From the NCBI GenBank assembly GCA_000934455.1, contig KN888748.1:12973-40646 (forward strand): a stretch of 27,674 nt of DNA, read 5' to 3'. Each line of letters starts with the position of its first letter. The first letter of the stretch is position 1. Made by a program: the position numbers and the translations under genes. Source of the stretch: Apostichopus parvimensis (Eukaryota > Echinodermata > Holothuroidea > Aspidochirotida > Stichopodidae). The notes under the pieces are model-generated. The model was not told the DNA's origin, did no database searches, and was given only the letters and a program-made list of their open reading frames with translations. Of the stretch, positions 1 to 11,696 are shown in pieces.

Positions 1-1189
1 GAGGTATCCATGGATTTGGTATTTTTGGTTTTCAAATCGGGACATGGTGGTTTGGTTCAGTTCTTTACAATGACTTCAAACAACTCTTACCACCATGGCT
101 GCACGGTATAGTTAGGATATATGAATGGGGTGCCATATCAGCTCCCTCAGTATTTGAGGAAGTGGACACATGCTGTGTGGGGTAGTCCCTCTTAATTGTC
201 CGCAAGATGTTTGGGCTACAGGAAGCAAGATGGCCTGTGACAATGACACACCCTTATCTAAACTATTCTGAACCCTCGTATAGAATAGAGGATATTTGTG
301 TTCATGCATGGTAAAGGTTTCAACTGAGCTAATCTGTTGTCTTTGTAATCATTGGGGAATAATATCCAATCAAATAAACTGATAAATGATGAAACTAAGA
401 TGCCCTCCTAGTAATTCTCAACAAATAGAACCCAAATTTCAGTCAATTCCAAATATTTTCTTACTTGACAATTGCTAACATTTACTTGTTATACTCACAT
501 GCATGCAAGAAATGAAATGAAATTTTCAACACTTTCTATAGCACGTCTTTATAATTTTACAAGAAATCAACTTTATAAAGAGCAAACTGCTTTCGTAATG
601 AGATATTTGCAACTAATCGTTTTGAAAAATTACCAAAATCAACCCAAAAGGAACTGTTATATATATTGGATGACAAAACAGATTCTGACTTCCACCATAA
701 GTTTTTTTCTTAAATTTTATTTTGACATTTTCCTTTAACCCTCCCAAGAATTACTCAAAATACAAGACTGCACTTGAAACCATTGCAACTTAAAAGACAA
801 GATTCCATTCTTTGACCGAATGAATTTGGTTGATTTATAACTGTTTTATAATGCTCTGTTGCCCAGACCTCTATTCACAATACTGTATATTTATCCCATG
901 CCATTAGCATATTTACGAAAAGTTAGAGACTTTTGACTTCACACTATTTGGAAGAAAACTAAAACTATTTCCCAGTCCGGTTTTTATGTTGTTTGTATAC
1001 TTGTACGATAAAGCTTAAAACTAATAAAGCAATACACACTACCATGTTGAAAGTTATTTCACTATTATATATATAACAAATCTCAAAATGATTATTAAAA
1101 TCGACTCAAAACAACTGTTTTTGAAATGATTGTCCAAAGAAATTTGAAAAAAGAGAAGACCAATTAGAGAAAGTGTACTACGTTCAAGG

Positions 1190-1423
1190 TCATGCAGGGC
1201 CATCCAACTCTAAATGAATTTTTGCAGCAGCTTGATAAACACTAATTGGAGAATCACCAAGGCAAACATTACCTGTTGGAAATTCAATAGTTATAGGACA
1301 TCCGGTAATTGGAAAACCTTCAGATGCAGTTTTTCCCCCCGTAAAATCCATTATCCAAACATGTACATCATGTTTGCGAGATTGGTTGAACTGTTTTCTA
1401 ACCTTTAGGGATGGTGCAAAGTA
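1190..1423 (-). CDS. Unassigned open frame on the PACS strand, 77 codons stop to stop
   Basis: The frame is open from 1423 to the TGA at 1190-1192. The first ATG, at 1351-1349, would give 53 residues beginning MDFTGGKTASEGF. It has a mixed, protein-like composition (Gly, Pro and Thr rich, few Lys/Asn runs). A possible acceptor lies near 1400 (AGAAAACAG), and a donor-like ACAG|GTAATG lies inside. It does not resemble any PACS segment I know, and I cannot name a family. It could be an exon, a transposon remnant or chance; about a dozen frames this long are expected by chance in the window. Confidence 0.15.
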   Translation of the reverse strand, partial: YFAPSLKVRKQFNQSRKHDVHVWIMDFTGGKTASEGFPITGCPITIEFPTGNVCLGDSPISVYQAAAKIHLELDGPA

Positions 1424-1757
1424 CTACAGCCCGAGTGAAAAATATTGTAGGTGGTATAAAATACATAACAGCACGGAAAACAATTTTGTGGATATAGAGA
1501 GACAGTAATTAATTAACTAACGCACATGACTCGCTGATTTAGGGGTGAAATTGAGGCTGAGTTGTGTTATTCATATCTATAAATGGTTGTAATGATATTC
1601 CCGTAATTTAATCCAAATATTGGAATCTATAAATGACCCCTCTCTGTATCCTCAGCTGCATGGCATTAAAAAAATTATGATGATTTAACATGTGTAGCAT
1701 GCAGGGATTTCAATTTGAAGGGGAGGTGAAAATGGAGATCTCCAGCCTCGCCCAAAA

Positions 1758-1771
1758 TCAACAGAGGGCGC
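1758..1771 (+). promoter_or_regulatory. CTCF-like site
   Basis: TCAACAGAGGGCGC matches the CTCF core CCASYAGRKGGCRS at 12 of 14 positions. The similar AGAGGGCGC word is also spread by transposons in some deuterostome genomes. Confidence 0.25.
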
Positions 1772-3736
1772 TCTATCATTATCAATCTTTTCTAGATTTG
1801 CGAAACTTGATAAGCTGCAGATCATAACGGTACCTTGCGTTGATCACTAGTGATTTATTCGTTCGGAACTACCGAAGAAGAGATCTTTAGGACACATATT
1901 TTCAAAGTTTTTAAAGTCAAACTGATTGTATAAAGCAATTTAACTATTGTTTTCTAAATTGCGTTTTCATTCAGCCAAACTGTACTTTGAACTAGTCAAC
2001 AACAGCAACAGCAAGAAATAATAAATAATACACCATAACTATATAGGACAACAAACTTCTCGTGCTCATTCGCATTTTGACCGCAGCTCTCTTGCGATCT
2101 AGGTACTTTGATTCAGAGATCTGTGGACGGTACATACTGTATATCATGAGTATTAGAGGACTGCTATGACAGTACCATCCGTAGAAATGCTGGAGAGTCC
2201 CCATTCTTTTTACATTTTACATACATACAGTACAGTATGTACAACAAATACATATTGCCTACAATGCAAATAAGGACGGAATGTCCTATACTAAACTTCA
2301 GACATGAAGGGTTCTAATAAATTATGTATAAAACACCCATTACACTTGATATTCTAATCCTTGACAGGATTTTGTACCAAATGCCATAAATTGTAATGAT
2401 AGTCATTCGATCGAATGCAGTATGAATGCATACCGCAACTAACTGAATCTATTGACCTTTCATAGTAAGCTACAGACTTTCCTATATACTCGTGAGCATA
2501 TGAACACACATGAACAGACACAGTATGTACATGACTTTAGAGAAACAGTCACCCTTACCGTACGAAACAATTCCCATTTCTAGACAATTACCATCCCATC
2601 TTACCTGTTTTCTTCTGAAATCACAATAAGGTACAGACTACTACAGATGGAAATAATATCCCAATGTTGATTCTTTTATCGCAGTTATGACACCGGCAGT
2701 GTTTCAAATTCTTTGTTAGAGAGAGTTAATTGAAAGTCAAAAATGTTTTGAATGGGTGAGGCCTGAATAAAAGATGTCAGCTGTTTTACTCTGGCAGCTA
2801 CACATGTCACAAACATAACTTATAAAGCCAGGAAAGCAATGCTCAGAGACAGAAACACTAGGCGATGACTCACTATGATATGAAGAGGCATGTTTTTTTT
2901 CCCCTCCCCATTTCTCTTTTTCTTTTACACATCTGAGTAATTTATTCATTCTTATACAGTACAGCATTAGCAGTCTAGTCTGTAGGGGTGTTGGATGCAG
3001 TAGTAAAGCATAGTTCAGAGGCAAAAGGTAGGTTTACAACAGACCATGATATATAACGTGAACAAATAAACAAAATGTAACCACAGGACAGTGTTTGCAC
3101 ACGAATGCTAGACTTGTATGAATGACGTGAGTCACCACATCACCCGCAGGATATTACAATAGCAAATTTACATGACTTCATTTTACCAGCTCAGAAGATA
3201 GCGACAGTATTTTAAACTTTGCTCACCTAGATATTACCACTTTGATGCAATTTTCAATCAAAGGGTAGCAAAGATGGTAGATCTATGCAAATTCAAGCTA
3301 CTGAAAACAGGCATACGAGCAGGGATCATGTTATGAAGTGAAAGGTAACTTTTCACCCAGCAAGAAGAAAATTTAACTTAAATTATCATGTTAAACACTC
3401 GATCAGTCTCTACAGAATTTTCTTTATAGACATATCATATACATATATGCAATAATAACAATACATGTTTGTGGCGTGCAAATGTCTGAAAGATGATCAT
3501 AAAGGTGGAATAAAGCCAACCATCACCTTCAGATTATATATCTCTGATATCATACTCTAGTGCCACTTGGATTCTGAAACATTTTAACTTTCTCTATGTT
3601 CTTACTTTCAAGGTAGAAGGTTATGAAACAGAGAGACACAGGTCATGTAATGATTGTGCGAAGAATATTTTTAGTTCAACATTTTATAAATCCATCTCCA
3701 GTTACAGAAAATAAACATGGGAATAAGTTTAAAGAA

Positions 3737-3749
3737 TTTTTTTTTTTTT
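3737..3749. repeat. Poly-T, 13
   Basis: Run of 13 T. Confidence 0.95.
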
Positions 3750-3766
3750 GAAGCCTTGCGGCTAGG

Positions 3767-3774
3767 TGACGTCA
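3767..3774. promoter_or_regulatory. CRE octamer
   Basis: TGACGTCA is the full palindromic CREB/ATF consensus. Roughly 0.3 copies would be expected by chance in the window. Confidence 0.2.
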
Positions 3775-3905
3775 TATTTAGATTTGATCGAGTCGTCAGA
3801 CTATGTGAAGAAACATTACATTAACTCTGTGATAAAAGATCTGTCACATGGAATATTGGTTTTCTTGATTTGTTTGGGGGAACTGTTCATAAGAATCTAG
3901 CTATC

Positions 3906-3913
3906 CCGTAGAC
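3906..3913. repeat. 8-bp target-site duplication, left copy
   Basis: CCGTAGAC directly abuts the left terminal repeat of the hAT element. It is identical to the copy on the right side. Confidence 0.95.
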
Positions 3914-4281
3914 CAGGGGTGGGCAAAGTACGGCCCGTGGGCCACATGCGGCCCGCCAGTGATTTTTTGGCGGCCTGTGAGATGTCTCAAGAAGAAGAAA
4001 AAATCAATCTATCTTACATCATCACAAAAAACAAGCTAGCTGCTTAGAATTTATCGGCACTAAAAATGCTTTCAGGTAGGCCTATTTTCCCCATTAATTA
4101 TCAACTGTACTGTATTGACAATATGTTTTTGTAAATACAGATTAAGTACACACACCAATTGCTTGAAAGTCCTCGGAATAAAATTTTTGAAATCAACAGC
4201 AGGTCCTTGGTTAGGTGCGGCCCAGTCAATTTTTCACTCCTTAAATCTGGCCCATTCATTCAAAAAGGTTGCCCACCCCTG
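3914..4281. mobile_element. Non-autonomous hAT transposon (MITE-like), 368 bp
   Basis: The element has perfect 13-bp terminal inverted repeats: CAGGGGTGGGCAA at 3914-3926 and its complement TTGCCCACCCCTG at 4269-4281. A perfect 8-bp target-site duplication CCGTAGAC lies on each side (3906-3913 and 4282-4289). An 8-bp duplication plus CAGGGGTGGGCAA ends is diagnostic of the hAT superfamily. The left end goes on into a GC-rich subterminal block (acggcccgtgggccacatgc) that is well known from hAT elements across animals. The interior is AT-rich and encodes no transposase. The 63-codon frame at 4115-4306 crosses the right end and is not a gene. The element must have been moved in trans. The intact duplication suggests a fairly recent insertion, though the interior may be decayed. 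Confidence 0.95.
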
Positions 4282-4289
4282 CCGTAGAC
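4282..4289. repeat. 8-bp target-site duplication, right copy
   Basis: CCGTAGAC directly follows the right terminal repeat of the hAT element. It is identical to the left copy. Confidence 0.95.
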
Positions 4290-5434
4290 CAATGACGTAC
4301 GGTTGAGTTTCTGTCTCCTTCAAACTTCCCGGCTTCAAACAATGCAATTGTTATACTAAAATGTGATGCTAAATAGATCATCAATTAGTTCTATGTGTCT
4401 TTGAATAATAGTAACAAAAAGGCCTCCAAATTTATGAAAAGGCTGGCTTGATCAGTTTCGGTGACATTTAACATCACAGTCACACTTTTGTGACAGATTC
4501 CAACAATAATGAAGTTGCCATAATTCAGGACCTATCGAAAATTTGGACAAGAATCAAAAGGCTGCATTTCTGTAATTTAATTTATTTCTCTAAGGCATAC
4601 ATATAAACAGTTCTACATTGAGGCTTTGCAGAGACATGCCCTTTCGTAAATACTGTAACAGTGGCACAGTGTAGAGTAAACCTGTAGAGATATTTCATGC
4701 CAAATCTATTTAGTCTACAAATTAGAGATCTCCCAGCTGTCTGGATGTTGTACAGATATCTAATTTGGTTGACTGGAACAACACAATCTTGTTTATACAG
4801 CAGACCTAAGAGACAAATTTCAGGTTGCTCCAGAAACTGGGCACAAACATGAAATGTTCGCCCTGTTTCATTTCACAAAGAATTACACGACAGTGACATA
4901 AAAATGTTGGCATGCATCTTTGCAATTAGCCTAAATGTACAATAAAACGACATAAATTGAGACACAATGAAAATCGGCGAAATGTCTCGGAAGAGTGCTC
5001 GGAGTGGATTGGTCAGGAAACAGAAAATGGCGCTAAAACTCGATCTAGCCGAGATGAACACTTTCAAGGACAAAAAATGATTCCCTTGAGTGACACTAAC
5101 TGCATGTAGCTATGCGACTTCATCAGAACTCTGTTGATACTAAAATTTAAGTAAATATTAATTTATAAACACTTCGTCTACAGTAATCGGAAAAATTCTC
5201 ACTGGAAAGGTTGAAAGGCTTTAATAGACATTAGACAAACTATGAAACTAAATCTCACAATTGAAGCCTGCTGTCAAAACGATTTAGCTACAGCAGTTTT
5301 ACTTTTTAGCGAGTGCTTTACATAGAATCCCATTCATCTTGGGACTTGATATTTTACTGCTTAACCTTAGAAATCACTCACTTTTAACATGCCATATACC
5401 TTGCGATAGCAGAAATAAATATCAAGGAGTGTCT

Positions 5435-5452
5435 AAAAAAAAAAAAAAAAAA
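5435..5452. repeat. Poly-A, 18
   Basis: Run of 18 A, the longest A run in the window. There is no AATAAA just upstream. Confidence 0.95.
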
Positions 5453-7125
5453 GTTTCATACATAAAGCAAAAACGTATCGAACAAATGTATTGAACCACC
5501 CATGTTATTAGCAGAGATTAGTTTAAGGAAAATGCCAACTGTGTTTGCTTTATCTCAAATCCTAAAAATTTCATTTCTTTGGCTTACTTTTCTCTGAGCA
5601 CTTTCTAACCTTCCTGTTAACGTGAGTTTAGATGACAACACTGCATGTATTTCCCCTTTCATCTTCCAGGTGACACTGAATGGATGCAAGGTTGACTTAA
5701 CACATGAAGGTTTTCCTATATTATGAAAAAGTTAAGAAACTAGAGAGATTTTATACCTTTGAAAAGCAGAGTCTTTCATCACTAAAACTGAACTGAAAGG
5801 AAAACCCGGTAAGCATAATGACTAACTACTTTATCCTACCATAATCATAAAAGCATTTGGTTTTATAATAAAATGATTCCATTTGACTTAATGTCTGCAC
5901 TGAAAGTCAGAAAGCGAGAGCATAGGCCAAAGACAGGTCTTTTTCTAAATGTTACTCATTCCATTCTCCTATTTAATAGCCCAATGGACACACCTGTTTC
6001 ATCTTTTATTTATAAAATCACCTGGTTTAATGTGCTTTTTTCTTCTTCTTACAAATTAATTAGTTGAATATCCTGTATATATGGCAACCACACAACAACT
6101 GTGGATGGATGTAAGTAAATAATATACATTTTAATCTAAGCAAGACAACATAATAAAAGCAGCAGGTCGGCGTAATTTAACCCGTCTCAATATACACAAA
6201 AGTCTTTAGCAATATAAACATAGTTCATATGCACAGATGCTTACCCATGGAGAAATTTCAGTTTCTTTTTAGCCTGATAAAAATATTTGCATATATATAA
6301 ATTAAAGCACATGTCAGCCTTAATTATGGCTTACCAAACATAAAGTACTTACTTGAATAAGTACAGAATTTGCATATTATAGCAGGTGCCAGGTAAAACT
6401 ATTTGTCATCCAGTCAGTAGTTTCTGAATACACCTCTTAACGGATAGAAGAAATACTCTGTGATGATCCTAGGTAGAACAGCTAACATACTAGGTGTATA
6501 TATCCGTGAATATGACATATATATCTTAAAGCAACCAGATGCTATACTGCTATAGACAGACAGTAAATGTACATACAGTACAGTGTAGGCTTTGTTTTCT
6601 GTGATAAATATTTTTTTATCGGTTTTTTTTAATCAGTATTCCCAGCATATACAGTCAATGTGTCAATTTCACATGTCGATTATTATCAAACATATACCTA
6701 AACGAATGATGTTAAACAATATATGCTACACAAGAATACAGGTTTTTTTTTTCTAATCAGATCACTTTCACAAAACTAATACTGGTATAAGTTGTGGGAT
6801 TTACATGTTAAACAAGTGGATATATATAGAGAACTTGGCTATATTGGTTGCCTTCACGATGGTAGATCCCAAAGGAGAATGTGGACAATCTTCCGTACGT
6901 GGAATAAAGACTTAAATTACACAGTAACTGTCATACATGGCTTATGAAAAATTTAAGACAAAATGTAACTTTAAGCAGCGTTTGGGTGATTGCTGGGTTC
7001 CCTCTTTTTTTTACTTTAAGTTACAATTTTTAGTTTCACATGGACTTATTGCCCAATTTTTTGATGCAGAATCAGTACGCTAAACCCCAAAAATTGACTT
7101 GTTTGCGTAAATTTACGAATGACAA

Positions 7126-7240
7126 TACCTACCTGTCTCCTATACATATATGCACTCTGATTTACCCTGGCCTAAGAATTGATAACATTCTTGCACTGCG
7201 ACTGCAATGACATTCTCTATAAAGGTCACTGCTTTCTTCC
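7126..7240. repeat. Dispersed repeat, copy A
   Basis: This stretch matches 13894-14008 in the same orientation. Shared blocks in order: TAC.TACC.GTCTCCTATACAT, TGCA.TC.GAT, TAACATTCTTGCAC, ATGA, CTATA, GTCACTGC and CTTCC. Divergence is high, perhaps a quarter to a third of positions. The element type is unknown, and no terminal repeats or duplication are evident. Confidence 0.75.
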
Positions 7241-7460
7241 AATTACGGATGTATGTACCGTTCAGAAGCCTCACAACACTGGAATTTACTAAATCTTTTC
7301 ATTAATTCCAATCTAGCATTGGTAACAATTCCTTGAATCCAAGTCATCTTTTTCCTAAAAGGTCTCTTTTGACACATATCATTCACAGTAGCTTTTCATC
7401 CATCTATTTCTTTGTTTTTTTCTAAAGACAAGATACAAATTGCAACAACCTTATTCTAAG

Positions 7461-7508
7461 CCTCTTCCTCTCTTTCTCTTTCTCTTTCTCTCGCTCTCTC
7501 TCTTTCTT
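7461..7508. repeat. Polypyrimidine (CT/TTTCTC)n tract
   Basis: Nearly pure C/T over 48 bp (one G), made of CTCTTT and CTCTCT units. Confidence 0.95.
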
Positions 7509-10274
7509 CATTATTTCTCTTATAAAAAATACACAACATGCAACAAAACGTGACCTTTAATAAAAAATATCAAAATTTGAAAAGGCATCATCTCCGTAAA
7601 TGGAAATAAATAAGAAATTGAGGAAGCAGGAGTTTTTACTTCCTAAGACGGCAGAACCTAAATCATTACATGACAGAACCAACCACCGAATGAAATATTT
7701 TGTTTCCTTTATTTTTTTCCCCGTCGTCGCTAAATCTTCTCTTCTGTGCCTCGGGGGCTTTTATTCTTATAGCTGCAAATAATCTTGTCTTGTGAAAGAT
7801 TACAAACTCTTAAACTGGTCTTATGTTACATCTTATCGTGCATGCAGTTAAAAATTATTGTTCATAAAAGATTACCAAGTGTGTTTACTTGTGGCAAAAA
7901 AAATCTTGAAGGAAATATTTCAAGTTTGTGAGTATTTCCTTGTGTCCGCACAGGATGTGTTTGGTGCGAGGGAGTGTACAGTAGGTGGTCGTGGGGTCTC
8001 ATTAGCAGTTATACACTGCAGTCATAAAGACAAATTACGTTATTTTACACAACACAAATATTTACGGATTTGCATATCTTTCAAACTACCATTCAAAACT
8101 CAAAATTAGAACCTTAAAACTCTTGCAAGACAATCTGATTACAGTCAATAGCAAATTTTTTGTAAGAGACGACGTTTGCATATATACATTATTAGTGCAT
8201 ATAACGTATAAGAAGCATTTATAAGTTTTCATTATAGTGTGCGTACTGTACTTAAAAATATACAAAAGCCAATTTGGTTTTGATTCGCTTTTGTTGGTAC
8301 TTCTCAAATCTGATAAGGAAGAATATTACAAATGATGTACTTCTCTAGATCAATACATAGACTTTCAAACAATCTACTTCTAATGAAAATATTGACCTGA
8401 CTTTTTCCACTTTACAACTCCCTTTAGAGCTTCATAGACTTATATGCAGGCGACCACATTGCCGTCCAAAACAAAAACAGCAAGAAAAGAAATCTGCGAA
8501 TCAGAAGGAAAGCCTTTTAATTTGATTTTCCCCGCGCAGCGACACAGGTGACATTTAAGGTAGAAGCTGTAATCAAGTGGTAATTAAATTGGTTTTCTTA
8601 GATTCTTTCATTGGAAATGTCACGCCATAGGTTATCACTCACTCACTAAACTTAAATATAGGCTGCAAAACCAAACCAGGGTATAAATAACACAGTCGCA
8701 GGTTTGCAATAATTTGCACAAGCCATAGAGGTAGGTTACTGTAGTTATAGTTTGTAATACAGTGAGCTGTTGTTTCAAGTTGGACACTGTCAGGCATCGG
8801 CTATCAAAATTTTGGAAAACGTTGCAAAGATTCAAGGCCAGAAAGACTGTCAGTTGGCTTTGTGATTCCTTGCCATACAATTTGCTGAAAAATTTCCAAG
8901 TAACTACTGTATCTGAATAATGTAGACCAAGTCGGTTAAATTTGTCCAAATATAAAGTGAGAACCAGAAGAAGATTTTCGGCAGGTCTCTGCCACCATTT
9001 GTAGCACTCCCATGTGGGAATCAATCATTTAATCCACTGTTCAAGGATTTTACAGTATAGAATTGTAATTCCAAAATGTTTCAAAATCCAGAAAGAACAG
9101 TCTTCCTATGTGAAATATAGACACAACAATGTATGAATAAAGGGACGTTTTCTGTTACCAATTTTGAGTTAGCAAATATCAGCTCTGCCACCTCACAACC
9201 ATCCCTTTTATAGCAATTGTTATTGATGAATGAGAGCTCTACATGACATTGTTTATACACTGTGAAATATTTTCACAAGTTACTGCCAAAGCAAAAGTGT
9301 TCTAGTATAAATCATAGAAAAAAATGGCCACTTCTTCCACCATTTGATATGAAACTGTTGACCCCCTGAAGCTCAAGAGGGTGAAACCTGATGAGGGCCT
9401 GCAAGTGTGTTAAAGCAACTCTATCAACTGGTTGAAGCCAATTATATTTCCTGGATGACTGTATGTTTCGTTGAAGACCTACAGAGCCCCTTTACGAAAC
9501 TTAACTGAACAGGACCAACCTATGTTTACCAAAGGAAAATCACAGCATTGGAGAATTTGTAGATTAATTGTAGCTTTAATTTTGGAGTAATCATGTTTTA
9601 AATGGTTTTCAGACCTTGACCCCTGTTGTTCCCAAAATGACCACTGAACTTCGCAGAAAAGAATAGGGTTCTTGTAGCTCAATAAGACAGATCCAAATAC
9701 CAGTAAGGCGAGTTTGCTGACAGGTTAGCTGACAGGTGTTAACCAGTGCACATGACTACCTTCCCATTGTAACTTTGCATTTAAAGAGTTAATCAGGTAG
9801 AAGCAGTGTTTCATATTTGATGAGGATTTTTTGTAATACAGATTGTTACCTCACACCTATTTATTATTAGAATAGGAAGTGTTTTTTTCCATGCCATGTT
9901 ACCCATTCAATACACAATCACAATTTCATAAGTATACACACTTCCTTTGATCACATATGTCACATAATTATTTCCTTGCCAGTGAAGATTTTAAACAGAT
10001 GATCTTTGATCTTTTGTGTCAAGCAAGCCAAGTTAACTGAACATATTAACTGACGTTGAACTTCCCTGTTTAATGAGGCCTTACAATTGTCTTTCCTCTT
10101 TGAAACACTGTCAGCTTTTCCTCAAAACTTCTAAGCCAATTTTCATGAGCATGGCAAGTTACCATATAACAATGATAGTAAGCACATCTTTGGTTCTATA
10201 TAGAAATGATGAGAAAATCACTCCAAACATTCCCCTTTCTCATTTGTTTACCAAAATCATTATTTATATGAAAT

Positions 10275-10480
10275 GGGAACATTAAATTTAGATCTACTAT
10301 TGACCCATATCGCAGCCTACTTCCATAAAGATATTAAGATTTGAACTTGTGCAACTTAGGAATGCACTCACAAAACTGGGAACATTAAATTTCAATCTAG
10401 TATTAACCCATATCGCAGCCTACTCCCATACAGATATTCAGATTTGAACTTGTGCAACTTAGGCATGCACTCACCAAATT
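10275..10480. repeat. 103-bp tandem duplication (two copies)
   Basis: Copy 1 is 10275-10377 and copy 2 is 10378-10480. Both begin GGGAACATTAAATTT and share CCCATATCGCAGCCTACT, GATTTGAACTTGTGCAACTTAGG and ATGCACTCAC. About ten scattered substitutions and no clear gaps separate them, so this is an old but simple duplication. It has no coding role that I can see. Confidence 0.95.
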
Positions 10481-10527
10481 GAGAAACTAAAGCGAAAAAT
10501 CATTTCTTTTTTATTTCTTGCAGATAA

Positions 10528-10746
10528 TTTCCTCTAAACGAATACTTTACACAGGCCTTTCTTGCAGTAGATATTTACCCACGTAGGTGCAACAGTATAT
10601 GTACAAATACAGTTAGATGGATGTTTTGTGTTTGTAGAAGACTTCACCTGCGCGGGAATGAACCATGCACGTGCCCAGAATCATGTCAACATACGGAAAG
10701 AGTTACATGTACCGTAATGCAGGACGATGAAAGCCTCCTGATCTGA
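10528..10746 (+). CDS. Unassigned cysteine-rich open frame, 72 codons
   Basis: The frame lies between TAA (10525) and TGA (10744-10746). It has nine Cys in its second half, including CNSIC, FCVCRR and CTCPESCQH. It lies just after a strong acceptor-like tract (ttctttttta...cttgcag, ending 10523), but the first codon after that AG in this frame is the stop, so the acceptor does not open it. The G+C is higher than its surroundings. No family is recognised, and chance is the default explanation. Confidence 0.13.
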   Translation, partial: FPLNEYFTQAFLAVDIYPRRCNSICTNTVRWMFCVCRRLHLRGNEPCTCPESCQHTERVTCTVMQDDESLLI

Positions 10747-11271
10747 CTTTATACCAGGCTTTGAGTCTCCCATGGCATGATCAATGCTTTTTGAATAATC
10801 CACAACATTATTGGTTATAAAACTTACAAATTTCTTAAATAAATCATTGGGTTTTTTCCTTCTCCCTAATAGATGATATGTTTCCTAATAATGGGGAAAC
10901 ATCATGGATCAAACATGACCTCTTCTCTACATCTCATAGCGGCACGTTTATACGTTTATCTTTCCGATCAGAGTTAACTAGGCTTCCACCTTCCCCAACA
11001 CTAAGGGGTAAAACCCTTATCTTCCCCCTCCCCCAAAGCTAAGCTCGCTTCACCAACATGCACAGTGAGTTAATTTTGCAGCCTAACCAATGCCGAGTGC
11101 CTTGGAGAGTTAAAACAGCGTAATCCACACTGTCGTGTATGATCACAAAACAGCACTAAAGGCATCTGGTAAAAGGGGAAAATTTGTCTCTCTGCACATT
11201 CACTGTGGGAAATAAAACAAGCTCAGAAAAAAAGGATGCTATATAGAGTTACTGTTTCCTTGTTACACATA

Positions 11272-11370
11272 GACGAGTGCCTCAACGTTCCAGCTCGGTG
11301 ACGATTGCTCAGCCGTCAACAAACGGAGGCGGCGTTCTCCTGACAACGAGCTCTAATTAATCACATTTCA
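11272..11370 (+). other. GC-richer intronic patch with cryptic exon signals
   Basis: A good acceptor (tgtttccttgttacacatag) ends at about 11271. It is followed by a 27-codon frame with a basic NKRRRRSP stretch that stops just before an AT-rich TAATTAAT motif. The surrounding 11.0-11.7 kb is less AT-rich than the rest of the intron. It may be a cryptic or terminal exon, a cis-regulatory patch or nothing; no family is recognised. Confidence 0.15.
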
Positions 11371-11650
11371 CAGTCAACGTTTCTGAGATCTATGACTTCA
11401 CTCCTGGAGTAAAGTTCAAGTTGCTTATTATGACTGGCATCCCATAGAATCATCCTCAAAACAAAATATATGGCTCTATCCTAAGTTTCGTTTTGCACAT
11501 GAAAGCCGTAGCGTAAAATGTTTTGGATGGGATACGAAGCTCACAAACGTCACTCGTCCGTCACTCTCCCTCAAAAACCCACGCGAAGTGTGCCCTTGGT
11601 TACCCTTCCATGAAATTATGATGATAGGACTCTTGATGCAACCACGAGCA

Positions 11651-11696
11651 GAATGCCTCGAGAGGCATTCCATAAATAAAATTTAAAAAAAAAAAA
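11651..11696 (+). other. Hairpin followed by AATAAA and A12
   Basis: At 11651-11670 lies a perfect inverted repeat, with arms GAATGCCTC and GAGGCATTC around a 2-base centre. Directly after it come AATAAA (11675-11680) and a run of 12 A (11685-11696). This order looks like the 3' end of a polyadenylated transcript copied back into DNA, or a retroelement tail on the plus strand. No matching coding body was recognised upstream. It lies only 230 bp from the PACS exon, on the opposite strand sense. Confidence 0.45.

Noticed and set aside
3-185. Tryptophan- and glycine-rich frame at the left edge (GIHGFGIFGFQIGTWWFGS...)
   Set aside because: It is open from the window edge for about 60 codons and looks protein-like, but no family is recognised and there is no donor of quality; it is within chance.
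2737-3024. 95-codon minus frame
   Set aside because: It crosses low-complexity TTTTTTTTCCCCTCCCC; no domain is visible and the length is expected by chance.
4115-4306. 63-codon plus frame overlapping the hAT element
   Set aside because: It runs through the right terminal repeat into flanking DNA and is not transposase-like.
4580-4870. About 98 open codons on the minus strand
   Set aside because: A few frames this long are expected by chance; no motif and no context.
8635-9024. Longest open frame, 129 codons, minus strand
   Set aside because: At this base composition roughly 0.3 frames of this length are expected by chance. There is no recognisable motif, an excess of Leu/Cys/Trp without domain structure, and no splice or promoter context.
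9110-9290. Minus frame reading ...CEVAELIFANSKLVTENV..., considered as the next PACS exon
   Set aside because: Only the VAE word resembles PACS; the expected SSQP motif is absent and no acceptor or phase fits.
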